Source: Sulfurimonas sp.
GTDB taxonomy: Bacteria > Campylobacterota > Campylobacteria > Campylobacterales > Sulfurimonadaceae
Length of the DNA: 30,499 bases
Direction: 5' to 3'
NCBI GenBank assembly: GCA_027063295.1
Contig: JAMORZ010000159.1
Span: forward strand, 1 to 30,499
Translations under genes and position numbers: made by a program
Shown: in pieces, positions 7,825 through 15,543 of the stretch
Layout of the letters: every line of letters starts with the position of its first letter
Numbering within the stretch: the first letter of the stretch is position 1
The notes under the pieces: model-generated
The model's database searches: none
Seen by the model: the letters and a program-made list of their open reading frames with translations, nothing else
What the model was told of the DNA's origin: nothing

Positions 7825-8801
7825 TCCATCCCCTTGATTATCTCAATAATATTTTGCTGAGCTTCGTATAAAGGCTCAATACTCTCATTATCTTCAATGT
7901 CAAGTGAACTTATCCAGTTCTCAACACCCAAAAAACCTATGTGCATCTTTTCCTCATCTACCTTTTTATAGATATAAAAAGAGCAAGGAGCCCATGCTCC
8001 AGCTTCTGGATGTTTTTTAGAAACAGGGAAAATCACTTCAAACTTACAGATTGAATATGTATGGTAAAAGTCATATACATTTGTGTAGTTATGATCTTTA
8101 AAAAGCTCCTGTGCAACATTTGTAAAGTTTGGAAATAAAAATCCTTTTGTCTCCATCTCCCCTTCAAACTCTGCTTCATAATCATCAATAAAATCTTCAG
8201 CACTTCCATCCTCAAAATCTACTGCTTGAGTGAGATGAATCTGAAATGATTCAGAAGGTTTTGCTGGTGTGTATGAGAGTTGCTTCATTTTTCCATTTGG
8301 CATCGCTTTTTGAAGTACCTCTTGCAATAATGATGCATACTCAACAAGATCAACATCATCAATCGGAATCTGAGTAGCTCTTGACATCCCTTCTAAAGAG
8401 AGTGTAGAGATATTCATATTGCCTTTTTCATCTTCCCAGATAGACATCGTCAAAGGGATTAAAACACCAAACTTTGGATATTTTTTTAGTAAGCGAAAAC
8501 TTAATTCACGATGAAAAAACATCGCTAGATGATATGTTTTATAGTATGTTTCTTGAAACCTCATACTAAAAGGGCGATTCATATTGTTATTGCCATCAAC
8601 CTTAAAGCTTGATCTTTCAAAAACTCTCTCAATACTCTTTGGTGTTATAGTATGCTCTTTATTTGGACTACTAAAAACCTGAATATCTTGTTTTACCTCT
8701 AGAGTACTAGATGGTGTTTGTGTCTCTACACCATTACATCCTATAAATATGAGTGTAGTTATCAGTAATACAATGTGTCTTACTCTGTTTCTTCTTTGCA
8801 T
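7821..8801 (-). CDS. DUF302-like lipoprotein, two tandem units
   Basis: A 326-aa exported protein with signal peptide and lipobox (LIFIGC, Cys22). Two related segments resemble DUF302: one near residues 90-150 (AMFFHRELSFRLLKKYPKFGVLIPLTMSIWED) and one near 240-320 (YSICKFEVIFPVSKKHPEAGAWAPCSFYIYKK). DUF302 proteins are known neighbours of sulfur-oxidation genes, but their role is unsettled. It sits between the MOSC gene (10 nt gap) and the flavoprotein gene (4 nt overlap). The DUF302 assignment is from pattern memory and is moderate; that it is an expressed lipoprotein gene is firm. Confidence 0.75.
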   Translation of the reverse strand: MQRRNRVRHIVLLITTLIFIGCNGVETQTPSSTLEVKQDIQVFSSPNKEHTITPKSIERVFERSSFKVDGNNNMNRPFSMRFQETYYKTYHLAMFFHRELSFRLLKKYPKFGVLIPLTMSIWEDEKGNMNISTLSLEGMSRATQIPIDDVDLVEYASLLQEVLQKAMPNGKMKQLSYTPAKPSESFQIHLTQAVDFEDGSAEDFIDDYEAEFEGEMETKGFLFPNFTNVAQELFKDHNYTNVYDFYHTYSICKFEVIFPVSKKHPEAGAWAPCSFYIYKKVDEEKMHIGFLGVENWISSLDIEDNESIEPLYEAQQNIIEIIKGME

Positions 8802-8811
8802 ATAATTTCCC

Positions 8812-9252
8812 TTACCATTCTAACTCAACATGATCGTGAAGTGAGACTTTATTCTCATCATCATTAACAATTTTTGCAAATATGCCACGATCATTTTTTA
8901 AAAGCTTTGGAAGTTTATTGTGAACACGACTTAAACCTTTACAAAGTGTACAATTTTGTGTAATTTCCAATACACTCTCACCTATAGAAAATCTCTCTCC
9001 TGGTAGCAGATGATAAGGGTTAATATCGATCAAAATATTCTCACCCAATGCACCTTCATCCAATTCAATTCCATTTGAATGTGCTAGTTTATAGCTCTCA
9101 ATAGAGGTGATTAAAATAGCTCTTTGAGGATCTTTTGCATAAAATTTATCACCCAAAACACCATTATAATCAAGCTCTAGCTGAGTACAACTTTCTCGTG
9201 TTTTATCTTTATCATCTTTTGTTCTGTATAGTTTTAAAACTCTACCTGTCAT
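8812..9252 (-). CDS. MOSC-domain protein
   Basis: A 146-aa stand-alone MOSC domain (MTGRVLKLYRTKDDK, YNGVLGDKFYAKDPQRAILI, ALGENILIDINPYHLLPGERFSIGESVLEITQNCTLCKGLS). MOSC domains bind or transfer sulfur via a conserved Cys, seen here in NCTLCKGL, and often act on molybdenum-cofactor enzymes. The protein lacks a signal peptide and is thus cytoplasmic, unlike its sox neighbours. Possible jobs are maturation of the SoxC cofactor or handling of persulfide. The position inside the sox cluster, 18 nt after the thioredoxin gene, supports a sulfur or Moco role. Confidence 0.88.
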   Translation of the reverse strand: MTGRVLKLYRTKDDKDKTRESCTQLELDYNGVLGDKFYAKDPQRAILITSIESYKLAHSNGIELDEGALGENILIDINPYHLLPGERFSIGESVLEITQNCTLCKGLSRVHNKLPKLLKNDRGIFAKIVNDDENKVSLHDHVELEW

Positions 9253-9270
9253 CTATGTTCTCTTTGTTTA

Positions 9271-9702
9271 TTATTCTTGTGAATTTTTTATTGTTTGAAG
9301 TTCTTTTAAATAACTTTTTTCATCTCTATATCCCATCAAAGCTTCAAAAACCTCATTCTCTTTTGAAAGAAATAACGAAGCTGGATAAAATGCATAACCC
9401 GTTGTTGTAGCAAACTCTTTTGCTGACATTTTTTGTTTCTTATAAATAACTGTATCACCTAGAGAAACATTTATGTTTATCAGCACAAAATTGTTTTTTA
9501 TATATTCAATAACATTATCATCATCTAATGTGAACTCTTCCATCAAGTTACAGTAGTTACAGCCAATTCTGTGCAAATAAACAAGGGGGATTTTTTTCTC
9601 TTTGTAAGCAGATATAACCAATGTGTCCACATTGATTATACTTGCAAGAAGGATCCCTTTGAAGATCAAAAGAGTAAAAATTATCTTGAATACAGACTTC
9701 AT
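9271..9702 (-). CDS. soxW: SoxW-like periplasmic thioredoxin
   Basis: A 143-aa exported thioredoxin-fold protein with a signal peptide (about 1-20, KIIFTLLIFKGILLA) and the active site GCNYC near residue 48. The downstream cis-proline is in YAFYPASLFL. SoxW-type proteins reduce periplasmic thiols and are thought to keep the SoxY cysteine reactive. It follows soxZ after 38 nt, with a strong hairpin in the junction. The symbol is given by position and fold; a general thioredoxin role is possible. Confidence 0.78.
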   Translation of the reverse strand: MKSVFKIIFTLLIFKGILLASIINVDTLVISAYKEKKIPLVYLHRIGCNYCNLMEEFTLDDDNVIEYIKNNFVLININVSLGDTVIYKKQKMSAKEFATTTGYAFYPASLFLSKENEVFEALMGYRDEKSYLKELQTIKNSQE

Positions 9703-9722
9703 ATTCTCTCCAATAAGGGATT

Positions 9723-9746
9723 AAGTAAGCATAAAAATGCTTACTT
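9723..9746 (-). promoter_or_regulatory. perfect 10-bp hairpin across the soxZ stop codon
   Basis: On the minus strand AAGTAAGCAT and ATGCTTACTT form a perfect stem around a TTTT loop. It includes the soxZ TAA and lies about 20 nt before the soxW-like ATG. No T run follows in the transcript direction, so it is more likely an mRNA stability or processing element than a terminator. Confidence 0.6.
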
Positions 9747-10067
9747 TTTCTTTTGCTTGATTTTACCTTTACCTTTAAGAGTTTTACCCTTACGGTCAGT
9801 TGCAACCATTTGAATTTTATCACCCTTTTTAAAGTCACCTTTAAACTTAAATTTAAAGATTGGGTTTTTTGATAAGAATTGTGATGTTGACATATCAAAT
9901 ACTGTCTCACCATTTACTGTAGCAGTGATGTGCTCAATAAAGTTTGCATCATCTCTATTACCAGTTTTTTTCTCCATCATATTGTATGTACTCATCTCAT
10001 GCTTAGCAAAAGCTTTTACTTCTACTACATCACCTTTTAATTTTGCTCTTACTTTAATATCAGCCAT
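9741..10067 (-). CDS. soxZ: sulfur-carrier complex subunit SoxZ
   Basis: Partner of SoxY in the periplasmic SoxYZ carrier of the thiosulfate-oxidising pathway. The 108-aa protein shows family segments DIKVRAKLKGDVVEVKAFAKHEM and NPIFKFKFKGDFKKGDKI, and a basic C-terminal tail. It has no signal peptide, as expected, since SoxZ is exported together with Tat-targeted SoxY. It lies 48 nt after soxY with AAGGA before the ATG. Confidence 0.95.
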   Translation of the reverse strand: MADIKVRAKLKGDVVEVKAFAKHEMSTYNMMEKKTGNRDDANFIEHITATVNGETVFDMSTSQFLSKNPIFKFKFKGDFKKGDKIQMVATDRKGKTLKGKGKIKQKKK

Positions 10068-10115
10068 TTTTTTTCCTTACTATTTATTCTTAATTTATTA
10101 AGAGATGAAAAGGGA

Positions 10116-10595
10116 TTAACCTTCACATCCACCAAGTGCAACATCTAGAGTTTGTTTAGCAGCATAAAGCTTACCATCTTCACCCTCAACAACTACAGTG
10201 ATAGAACCTGGCTTAGCCATTTTAATCTTAATAGAGTAATCATTTACAGAATACTTGTTTACAGAAACAACACATACTGCTGCTTCAGGGTTAGCATCTT
10301 GGAAAACTGCGATAGTTTTAGCAGGAATATCTGTTCCAAAATCAACAGGGATTGCTCCACCTGAAGATGCAACAGCCTTTTTACCACTGTCAAAGTTTTC
10401 ACCAGCAGCTTTAAGTCTTACATTTTTTTCAATAAGCTCAGTTGTTCCATACATTGCTTTAATAGCATCTTCAACAGTGTGAGCACTCCATACTGCAGGC
10501 TTTGATTTTCTAAAGTCTTCTGCTTTTACACTCGCAGGTACAACAGCTAAAGCTAATGCACCTAAAGTTACGTTTAAAAATTGTCTTCTTTCCAT
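10116..10595 (-). CDS. soxY: sulfur-carrier subunit SoxY, C-terminal GGCEG
   Basis: Carries pathway intermediates covalently on its C-terminal cysteine. The 159-aa protein starts with a twin-arginine signal (ERRQFLNVTLGALAL, cleavage likely after VKA near residue 25). The C-terminal swinging arm reads LGGCEG instead of the usual GGCGG, so the penultimate residue is Glu. The core is the expected beta-sandwich (KTIAVFQDANPEAAVCVVSV). It lies between soxD (18 nt) and soxZ (48 nt). The internal Cys in EAAVCVV is an additional, non-arm cysteine. Confidence 0.95.
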   Translation of the reverse strand: MERRQFLNVTLGALALAVVPASVKAEDFRKSKPAVWSAHTVEDAIKAMYGTTELIEKNVRLKAAGENFDSGKKAVASSGGAIPVDFGTDIPAKTIAVFQDANPEAAVCVVSVNKYSVNDYSIKIKMAKPGSITVVVEGEDGKLYAAKQTLDVALGGCEG

Positions 10596-10613
10596 TTTTT
10601 TTCCTTTATAATT

Positions 10614-11756
10614 TTATTTACCGTTAACTACGTAGTCAACTACTAGTTTAAAGTTAGCATCTGAAAGGTCAGTACCACCTTTTGCTGGCATACCATTTGG
10701 TGTACCCTCGATCGCTTTTTTGTAAACTGTTTCCATACCTTCAGCTACAAATGGCTTCCACTCTGCACTTCCAGGTGAAAGATATCCTGAGTGACACATT
10801 GCACAAGTGTTATTATACACCTCTTTAGGGTCAATCTTTTCCTCTTTTTTCTCTTCTGGAGCATCACGTACTACAGACATTGGTGGCATAAAATCAGAGA
10901 TACCTGCACCTTGAATACGAACAACTTCTACTGTCTCTTCTTGACAACCAGTCATACAACGCTCGCTAGGTTTTACTTTGATTGCACCAAAGTTTTTAGG
11001 ATTTGCATAGTAATTACGAACATTCTCTAAACCATCTGGACCATCGATTTTTGGTTCAAAACCATCAACATTTGGCATTTTAATTCTAGCAAATTTTTCA
11101 CGATCAAGAACAAACTCATCATCGATCTCTTCACCATCAATCTCCATCTCATTGATGTTTAAGATATATGCAGTAAGTGCATATACTTCATCATCAGTAA
11201 GTGTTTTAGATTTTGGATGTGGCATACCATCTCTAATGTACCACCAAAGTGTACTAGCTTGTGGCCAGTAAGAACCAAATACACGAGTTGGACCATCAGC
11301 TTCTGGATCGTGCCATCTGTTGTTTGTAAGTGTCTTTTGAAGCTCATAAGCATTACCTTTAGAGAGTGCTGGATAACCTCCACCACCTGAACCAAAGTCA
11401 CCATGACACATAACACATTTTGCTTCATAGAGTTCTTCACCCTCTTCTACAGAACCACTACCTTCTGGTAAACCTTTTCCACCAGCTTGAATATCTTTAT
11501 CCCACGCTTTGAGTTCGTTTGCAGTTGGTATGCGACCATTGTTAATCTTTGGAGCAACAGCTGCCACTTGAGGATTTACATAGTAAGGTCCCATTTTGTC
11601 ATTTACAACTGGGTATGCTACACCACCATCAATAGTTGCTTTAGCAGCTACTTTTGTCTCTTTTGGTTCTGCACTATTTTGTGTACAACCTGCCATAAGC
11701 AATACTGCAGCTACAACAGAAGCACCAGCCATAAATCTTGTATTTAATTTAAGCAT
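10614..11756 (-). CDS. soxD: SoxD-type di-heme cytochrome c subunit of sulfane dehydrogenase, lipoprotein
   Basis: A 380-aa cytochrome c with heme motifs CVMCH (114-118) and CAMCH (318-322). It accepts electrons from SoxC during oxidation of the sulfane sulfur on SoxYZ. The N-terminus ends in LLMAGC24, a probable lipobox, so this SoxD is likely membrane-anchored. Between the hemes there is a C267/C271 pair (RCMTGCQE) that is not a heme motif because no His follows. Met ligands are plausible at DGMPHP and NGMPAKGG. It overlaps soxC by 8 nt. The symbol rests on adjacency to SoxC and on length. Confidence 0.9.
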   Translation of the reverse strand: MLKLNTRFMAGASVVAAVLLMAGCTQNSAEPKETKVAAKATIDGGVAYPVVNDKMGPYYVNPQVAAVAPKINNGRIPTANELKAWDKDIQAGGKGLPEGSGSVEEGEELYEAKCVMCHGDFGSGGGGYPALSKGNAYELQKTLTNNRWHDPEADGPTRVFGSYWPQASTLWWYIRDGMPHPKSKTLTDDEVYALTAYILNINEMEIDGEEIDDEFVLDREKFARIKMPNVDGFEPKIDGPDGLENVRNYYANPKNFGAIKVKPSERCMTGCQEETVEVVRIQGAGISDFMPPMSVVRDAPEEKKEEKIDPKEVYNNTCAMCHSGYLSPGSAEWKPFVAEGMETVYKKAIEGTPNGMPAKGGTDLSDANFKLVVDYVVNGK

Positions 11757-13071
11757 TCTTTACCCCTCCTGGTGTTCTCATTTGAACGTGGTTTACTTTT
11801 CCAGTCTCTGTTACTTCCCAAGTCTCAACCGCATTTCTGTGATAAACAGACTCAACACCCATTACAGATACTTCTTGATCGATTGTTGGTTGGATATAAC
11901 CAGCATCATCCATAGCACGTGAAGTAAGAAGAAGTTTCTCACCTTTTTTATATGTGTGGATATAAGACCAGCGTGTCCAACATTTTGGAAGTACAAGACC
12001 TTTAAGTTTTGCTTCTACATATGTTTTTCCACCATCAAATGATAAATCTACACCAGTAATAGTTCCCATACCAGACCATGCAAGACCTTCGATCTCTACA
12101 ATGTCACCATCTTTAAGATTTGACCAGTCTATTTCTGGAGATGGAGAAGTAACTGTTGAGTTTACCTCATTTGCATAAAAGTGTTGGATCGCTTTTCCTG
12201 TTGGCTTAAGAGCAGTATATTTAGAAGTTTCCTCTTTACAATACCATGGCTCATCAGAGAATTCAAGACGCTTTAACCATTTAACACAAAGGTTACCTTC
12301 CCAACCTGGAAGTAAAAGACGTACAGGGTAACCTTGTTCAGGACGAAGTGCTTCACCATTTTGACCCCATACGATCATCGCATCATCAAGTACTTTATCG
12401 ATTGGAACAGTTCTTCCCATCTCTGAGTTGTCACTACCCTCTGTTAACATCCATTTTGCTTCTGGCTTAAGTCCAAGATCAGCAAGGATATCTTTTACAT
12501 AAACACCAGTCCACTCTGCACAAGACATGAAACCTTTTGCAAACTGAATAGAGTTATATTGTGGTCCACGCCACTCTTGCCCACCATTTGCAGGACACTC
12601 AATAAAGTGTGTACGAGTTACTGAAGGGTATCTTTTTAGTTCTTCTAGTGTAAGAACTATTGGCTTTTCTACAAGACCATGAATCATAAGACGGTACATG
12701 TTTGGATCAACATGAGCCACCCCACCATGTGAACGTGAAAAGAAAAGACCATTTGGTGTAATGATCCCCATCGATTCATGAATTGGTGTTACAGCAATTG
12801 AAGCTTGAAAGTTTCCTGATGCAAGAAGCTTTGTATTTCTTCTTGTAACATTATGCTCATACTTTGATGGCATACCGTAACGGTTCTTCGTTACAGGATC
12901 ACCCCATTTTTGCCCCCACGGTACATGATGCATGATTGCAGGATCATCTGCCATTGCATCAGATGACAATACAGATGTTCCAGCAACAGCAGCAACAGAA
13001 GCAGCAGCTGTTTTTCTGAAAAATTCTCTTCTGTCGATTGTGTTATCGTTTTGAGATTTTTTATTATCCAA
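11749..13071 (-). CDS. soxC: SoxC, molybdenum subunit of sulfane dehydrogenase
   Basis: A sulfite-oxidase-family molybdoprotein, 440 aa. A Tat signal (RREFFRKTAAASVAAVAG) exports it folded with cofactor. The Mo-cysteine segment is THFIECPANGGQEWRGPQYN, followed by the SoxC dimerisation domain (IEGLAWSGMGTITGVDLSFDGGKTYVEA). The start is TTG at 13071 with AAAGGAG at the right distance; no in-frame ATG fits better. Together with SoxD it oxidises SoxY-bound sulfane sulfur. It is the first gene of an eight-gene cluster, and the 218-nt upstream gap probably holds the promoter. Confidence 0.95.
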   Translation of the reverse strand: MDNKKSQNDNTIDRREFFRKTAAASVAAVAGTSVLSSDAMADDPAIMHHVPWGQKWGDPVTKNRYGMPSKYEHNVTRRNTKLLASGNFQASIAVTPIHESMGIITPNGLFFSRSHGGVAHVDPNMYRLMIHGLVEKPIVLTLEELKRYPSVTRTHFIECPANGGQEWRGPQYNSIQFAKGFMSCAEWTGVYVKDILADLGLKPEAKWMLTEGSDNSEMGRTVPIDKVLDDAMIVWGQNGEALRPEQGYPVRLLLPGWEGNLCVKWLKRLEFSDEPWYCKEETSKYTALKPTGKAIQHFYANEVNSTVTSPSPEIDWSNLKDGDIVEIEGLAWSGMGTITGVDLSFDGGKTYVEAKLKGLVLPKCWTRWSYIHTYKKGEKLLLTSRAMDDAGYIQPTIDQEVSVMGVESVYHRNAVETWEVTETGKVNHVQMRTPGGVKNA

Positions 13072-13289
13072 ATTTTCTCCTTTATAGATTGTTATTACTT
13101 TGTTGAATTCATTTCATAACCCCGCATAATAATACTTAACGGACAAAGTTTTTTACCCTCACATTATGTCATTTTAGACTTAACAAATCCTTTAGAGTTC
13201 CGTGCACTAGGCATATTTAAGCAATATACACTCTATGTTTAAGAAAACAGAAATATTAGAGTTACTTATTGAAACACAAACGAAAAAGT

Positions 13290-13559
13290 TTACTTCCTAA
13301 CTATACCTAAAATAACAAAAACTTTTTTTTCTACATCTTCAAAAAAGGGAATGATAAAACCTTGATGATCAACATCTTTTATATTTTGATCATCAAAATA
13401 TCTTGAAGGTTTATACTTTTTTGATTTTGTTGGAATATTTAAAAGGATCGTATCAAGATAAAGTTTAAAACTTTTTGCTGCTTTATAGTCTTCTTTGATC
13501 ATCTCTTCTAAAATCTCTTTTAGTTGCTCTTCATAAAGAGCAGAACAGATTATATTCAT
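13290..13559 (-). CDS. RelE/ParE-family toxin
   Basis: An 89-aa protein with the short alpha-beta architecture of RelE/ParE toxins: two N-terminal helices (EEQLKEILEEMIKEDYKAAKSFKLYLDTILLNI) then a beta-sheet ending in VEKKVFVILGIVRK. Basic residues KKYKPSRYF lie in the middle. The start overlaps the stop of the upstream 47-aa gene by ATGA, typical of antitoxin-toxin pairs. Whether it poisons gyrase (ParE) or cuts mRNA (RelE) cannot be told from sequence alone. Confidence 0.82.
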   Translation of the reverse strand: MNIICSALYEEQLKEILEEMIKEDYKAAKSFKLYLDTILLNIPTKSKKYKPSRYFDDQNIKDVDHQGFIIPFFEDVEKKVFVILGIVRK

Positions 13560-13699
13560 TTTGCCTCCCCTTTACTCTCAAGCCATGCAGAGATATCTTT
13601 CATACTTTCATAGTACTCCTTAAAAGCATCCATCTTCTCTGGATACTTCTCAAGCTCTTTTTGCAATCTTTTTTGTAACTCTTCAAATGTTTGATCCAT
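13556..13699 (-). CDS. putative antitoxin, 47 aa
   Basis: A very short reading frame, MDQTFEELQKRLQKELEKYP followed by 27 more residues. It is highly charged and predicted helical, and it ends ATGA-overlapped with the toxin gene. A GGGGGAG ribosome site lies about 6 nt before the ATG. It lacks an obvious DNA-binding domain, so it may neutralise by wrapping around the toxin without autorepressing, or be a truncated form. The call rests on coupling and ribosome site. Confidence 0.75.
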   Translation of the reverse strand: MDQTFEELQKRLQKELEKYPEKMDAFKEYYESMKDISAWLESKGEAK

Positions 13700-13719
13700 C
13701 TTAGCTCCCCCTAAAGATT

Positions 13720-14772
13720 TTATTTTTTATCAATAGCATCTTTGGCTGTTTTGAGTGCTGAGCCTAAAGCCACCCTTGCTACTCCCCAAACCTCTTTTCC
13801 CATACGTTTTGCTTCTTGTGCTTTTGGTGAATTGAGTGCAGAGTCTGCTTTTTTCACTGCATTTTTAGCAAATGCTGCGAAACGATCTCTCATCACTTCT
13901 GCAGTCTCTTTAGAGATAAGCACTAACTCTTCAAGATCATATCGCATCTCTTTGTTAAGATCGATCAAGATCTCTCGTATAGAACTTGAACTTTGAGAAG
14001 CCTGATTTGTAATAACCTGTGCAAAAAGTGTATCTGTTTGGTTAAGATCCTCGATGATTGTGTCATAGTCCTTGATCAAAATATGTTTTGCTTCCATAGG
14101 CATAAATGCTAGACGTTTTTTAAATCTATCAATAGAGCGTATCAATCCAGCTCTCATACCTCTAAGCGATGCTCGCAATATCTCTTGAGCTCTATTTGGT
14201 GTCGCTTCTGCTACATCTATAGAAGTTGCTAAAATGGTGGAGAGAATCTTTCTAACACGAATGGTATTGAGTGAGCCCTCTTTGATCGCTTCGTATGTAA
14301 TATCTTTAACAACTTCTACAATGGTTTCTTTGATATCACCCTCTCTCTCTTTTTCCAATGTAGTGATCAAAGCAGATTCAACCATCTCACTTAAAATATC
14401 ATACAGATCAATAGACTGTAACTTAACCTGATGAAGTTTGGCAAGTGCAACTTCGTTTGACTCTAGTTTCTCTTCTAAAACATCAAAAACATCATATTTG
14501 AGCTCTTGAAGCTGTGCATATTTTCTCTCTAAACTTCTCTCTATGATCTCTTTTTGCGCCAAAAGATCTTCAACATCATCTTCAAGAGAACTTGTCTCCA
14601 TACTAAGCACTGTTGCTACAAGTGCTTTCATATCTGCAAGTTCAAGTTTATTCACATCAAACTCTTGTTGAGCCTTGAGTTTTTCTACTGCATCTGCGAT
14701 ACGACTCTCTATATTTTTTTCACGAAGGTTATACACTTGTTTAAGTGTTTCATTGAGTTTTTCTACATCCAT
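13720..14772 (-). CDS. conserved-looking helical protein, 350 aa
   Basis: I do not firmly recognise the family. The protein is almost entirely helical, with a long acidic coiled-coil region (about 1-160, e.g. SLEDDVEDLLAQKEIIERSLERKYAQLQELKYDVFDVLEEKLES). A more compact middle follows (RVRKILSTILATSIDVAEATPNRAQEILRASLRGMRAGLIRSIDRFKKRL), then a basic Ala/Lys-rich C-terminus reminiscent of amphipathic membrane-surface helices. There is no signal peptide or membrane span. It lies 11 nt after the DUF493 gene and 20 nt before the antitoxin gene, in one run from the OmpA-like gene. Function unknown. Confidence 0.82.
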   Translation of the reverse strand: MDVEKLNETLKQVYNLREKNIESRIADAVEKLKAQQEFDVNKLELADMKALVATVLSMETSSLEDDVEDLLAQKEIIERSLERKYAQLQELKYDVFDVLEEKLESNEVALAKLHQVKLQSIDLYDILSEMVESALITTLEKEREGDIKETIVEVVKDITYEAIKEGSLNTIRVRKILSTILATSIDVAEATPNRAQEILRASLRGMRAGLIRSIDRFKKRLAFMPMEAKHILIKDYDTIIEDLNQTDTLFAQVITNQASQSSSSIREILIDLNKEMRYDLEELVLISKETAEVMRDRFAAFAKNAVKKADSALNSPKAQEAKRMGKEVWGVARVALGSALKTAKDAIDKK

Positions 14773-14783
14773 AATCTTACCCC

Positions 14784-15047
14784 TTAGAGTACCATCTTTA
14801 TATCTTGATGTTTTTTCAGTGCATCATAGATAAATGTTCTATCATCTTCATTATGTACAAGCAGATCAAGATTCATACTTACATACTTACCACCTTTGGA
14901 GTTGTTTGAGTGTTTGAGTGTATACTCCCTCTCAAGCACAACTTCCCCTACTGCTTTTTTAAGTATCTCACCATCTGTTGCTATCACCTTGTAGCACCAG
15001 TTACATGGATATACCAGTTCTAATTTTTTATCGTCTAAAGTCACCAT
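14784..15047 (-). CDS. DUF493 (YbeD-like) protein
   Basis: An 87-aa ferredoxin-like-fold protein. The pattern LVYPCNWCYKVIATDGEILKKAVGEVV ... REYTLKHSNNSKGGKYVSMNLDLLV matches DUF493/YbeD. The family has an ACT-like fold and is suspected to be regulatory; no reaction is known. It overlaps the end of moaC by 20 nt. Confidence 0.85.
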   Translation of the reverse strand: MVTLDDKKLELVYPCNWCYKVIATDGEILKKAVGEVVLEREYTLKHSNNSKGGKYVSMNLDLLVHNEDDRTFIYDALKKHQDIKMVL

Positions 15048-15498
15048 TCTTACCTCCTGATTTCTCTTCTAATTGAACATTACGAATAATCATCCCTTTA
15101 TCGATCGCTTTAACCATATCGTAGATGGTTAAAAGCCCTACAGAAACACCAGTTAGAGCTTCCATCTCTACACCCGTTTGACCTTTAAGTTTCACACTTA
15201 CAAAAAGTTTGAATCCTGGCAACTCTGGTAACTCTTCAACTTCACAATTAATACCACTAAGTACCAAAGGGTGGCACATAGGGATCAGATCACTTGTCTT
15301 TTTTACCCCCATAATTGCTGCTATAACTGCAGTTTGCAGTACAGGACCTTTTTTTGTTTTCTCAGATACGATGGCATCAAATGCATCTTGACTCATCTCA
15401 ATCATCCCACTAGCTACAGCAACTCTTGTTGTTTCACCCTTATCACTTACATCAACCATCTTTGGTCTTTGATTTTCATCTAAATGTGTTAAGCCCAT
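15028..15498 (-). CDS. moaC: cyclic pyranopterin monophosphate synthase MoaC
   Basis: Acts with MoaA in the first stage of molybdenum-cofactor synthesis, turning 3',8-cH2GTP into cPMP. At 156 aa it has normal length, with signatures MVDVSDKGETTRVAVASG, the active-site segment MCHPLVLSG and TGVEMEALTGVSVGLLTIYDM...DKGM. The molybdoenzyme SoxC encoded nearby needs this cofactor. It overlaps the DUF493 gene, and mobA lies 45 nt upstream. Confidence 0.96.
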   Translation of the reverse strand: MGLTHLDENQRPKMVDVSDKGETTRVAVASGMIEMSQDAFDAIVSEKTKKGPVLQTAVIAAIMGVKKTSDLIPMCHPLVLSGINCEVEELPELPGFKLFVSVKLKGQTGVEMEALTGVSVGLLTIYDMVKAIDKGMIIRNVQLEEKSGGKNGDFRR

Positions 15499-15543
15499 TT
15501 TTAGCCTTTAGTATAATCTTTACACTATTATAGCGAAGAGGTG

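Noticed and set aside
9557..9913. 118-aa minus-strand frame over soxZ and soxW-like genes
   Set aside because: Shadow in another frame of two well-supported genes; composition is not protein-like.
11159..11440. Minus-strand frame inside soxD
   Set aside because: Alternate frame of soxD without a ribosome site or recognisable features.
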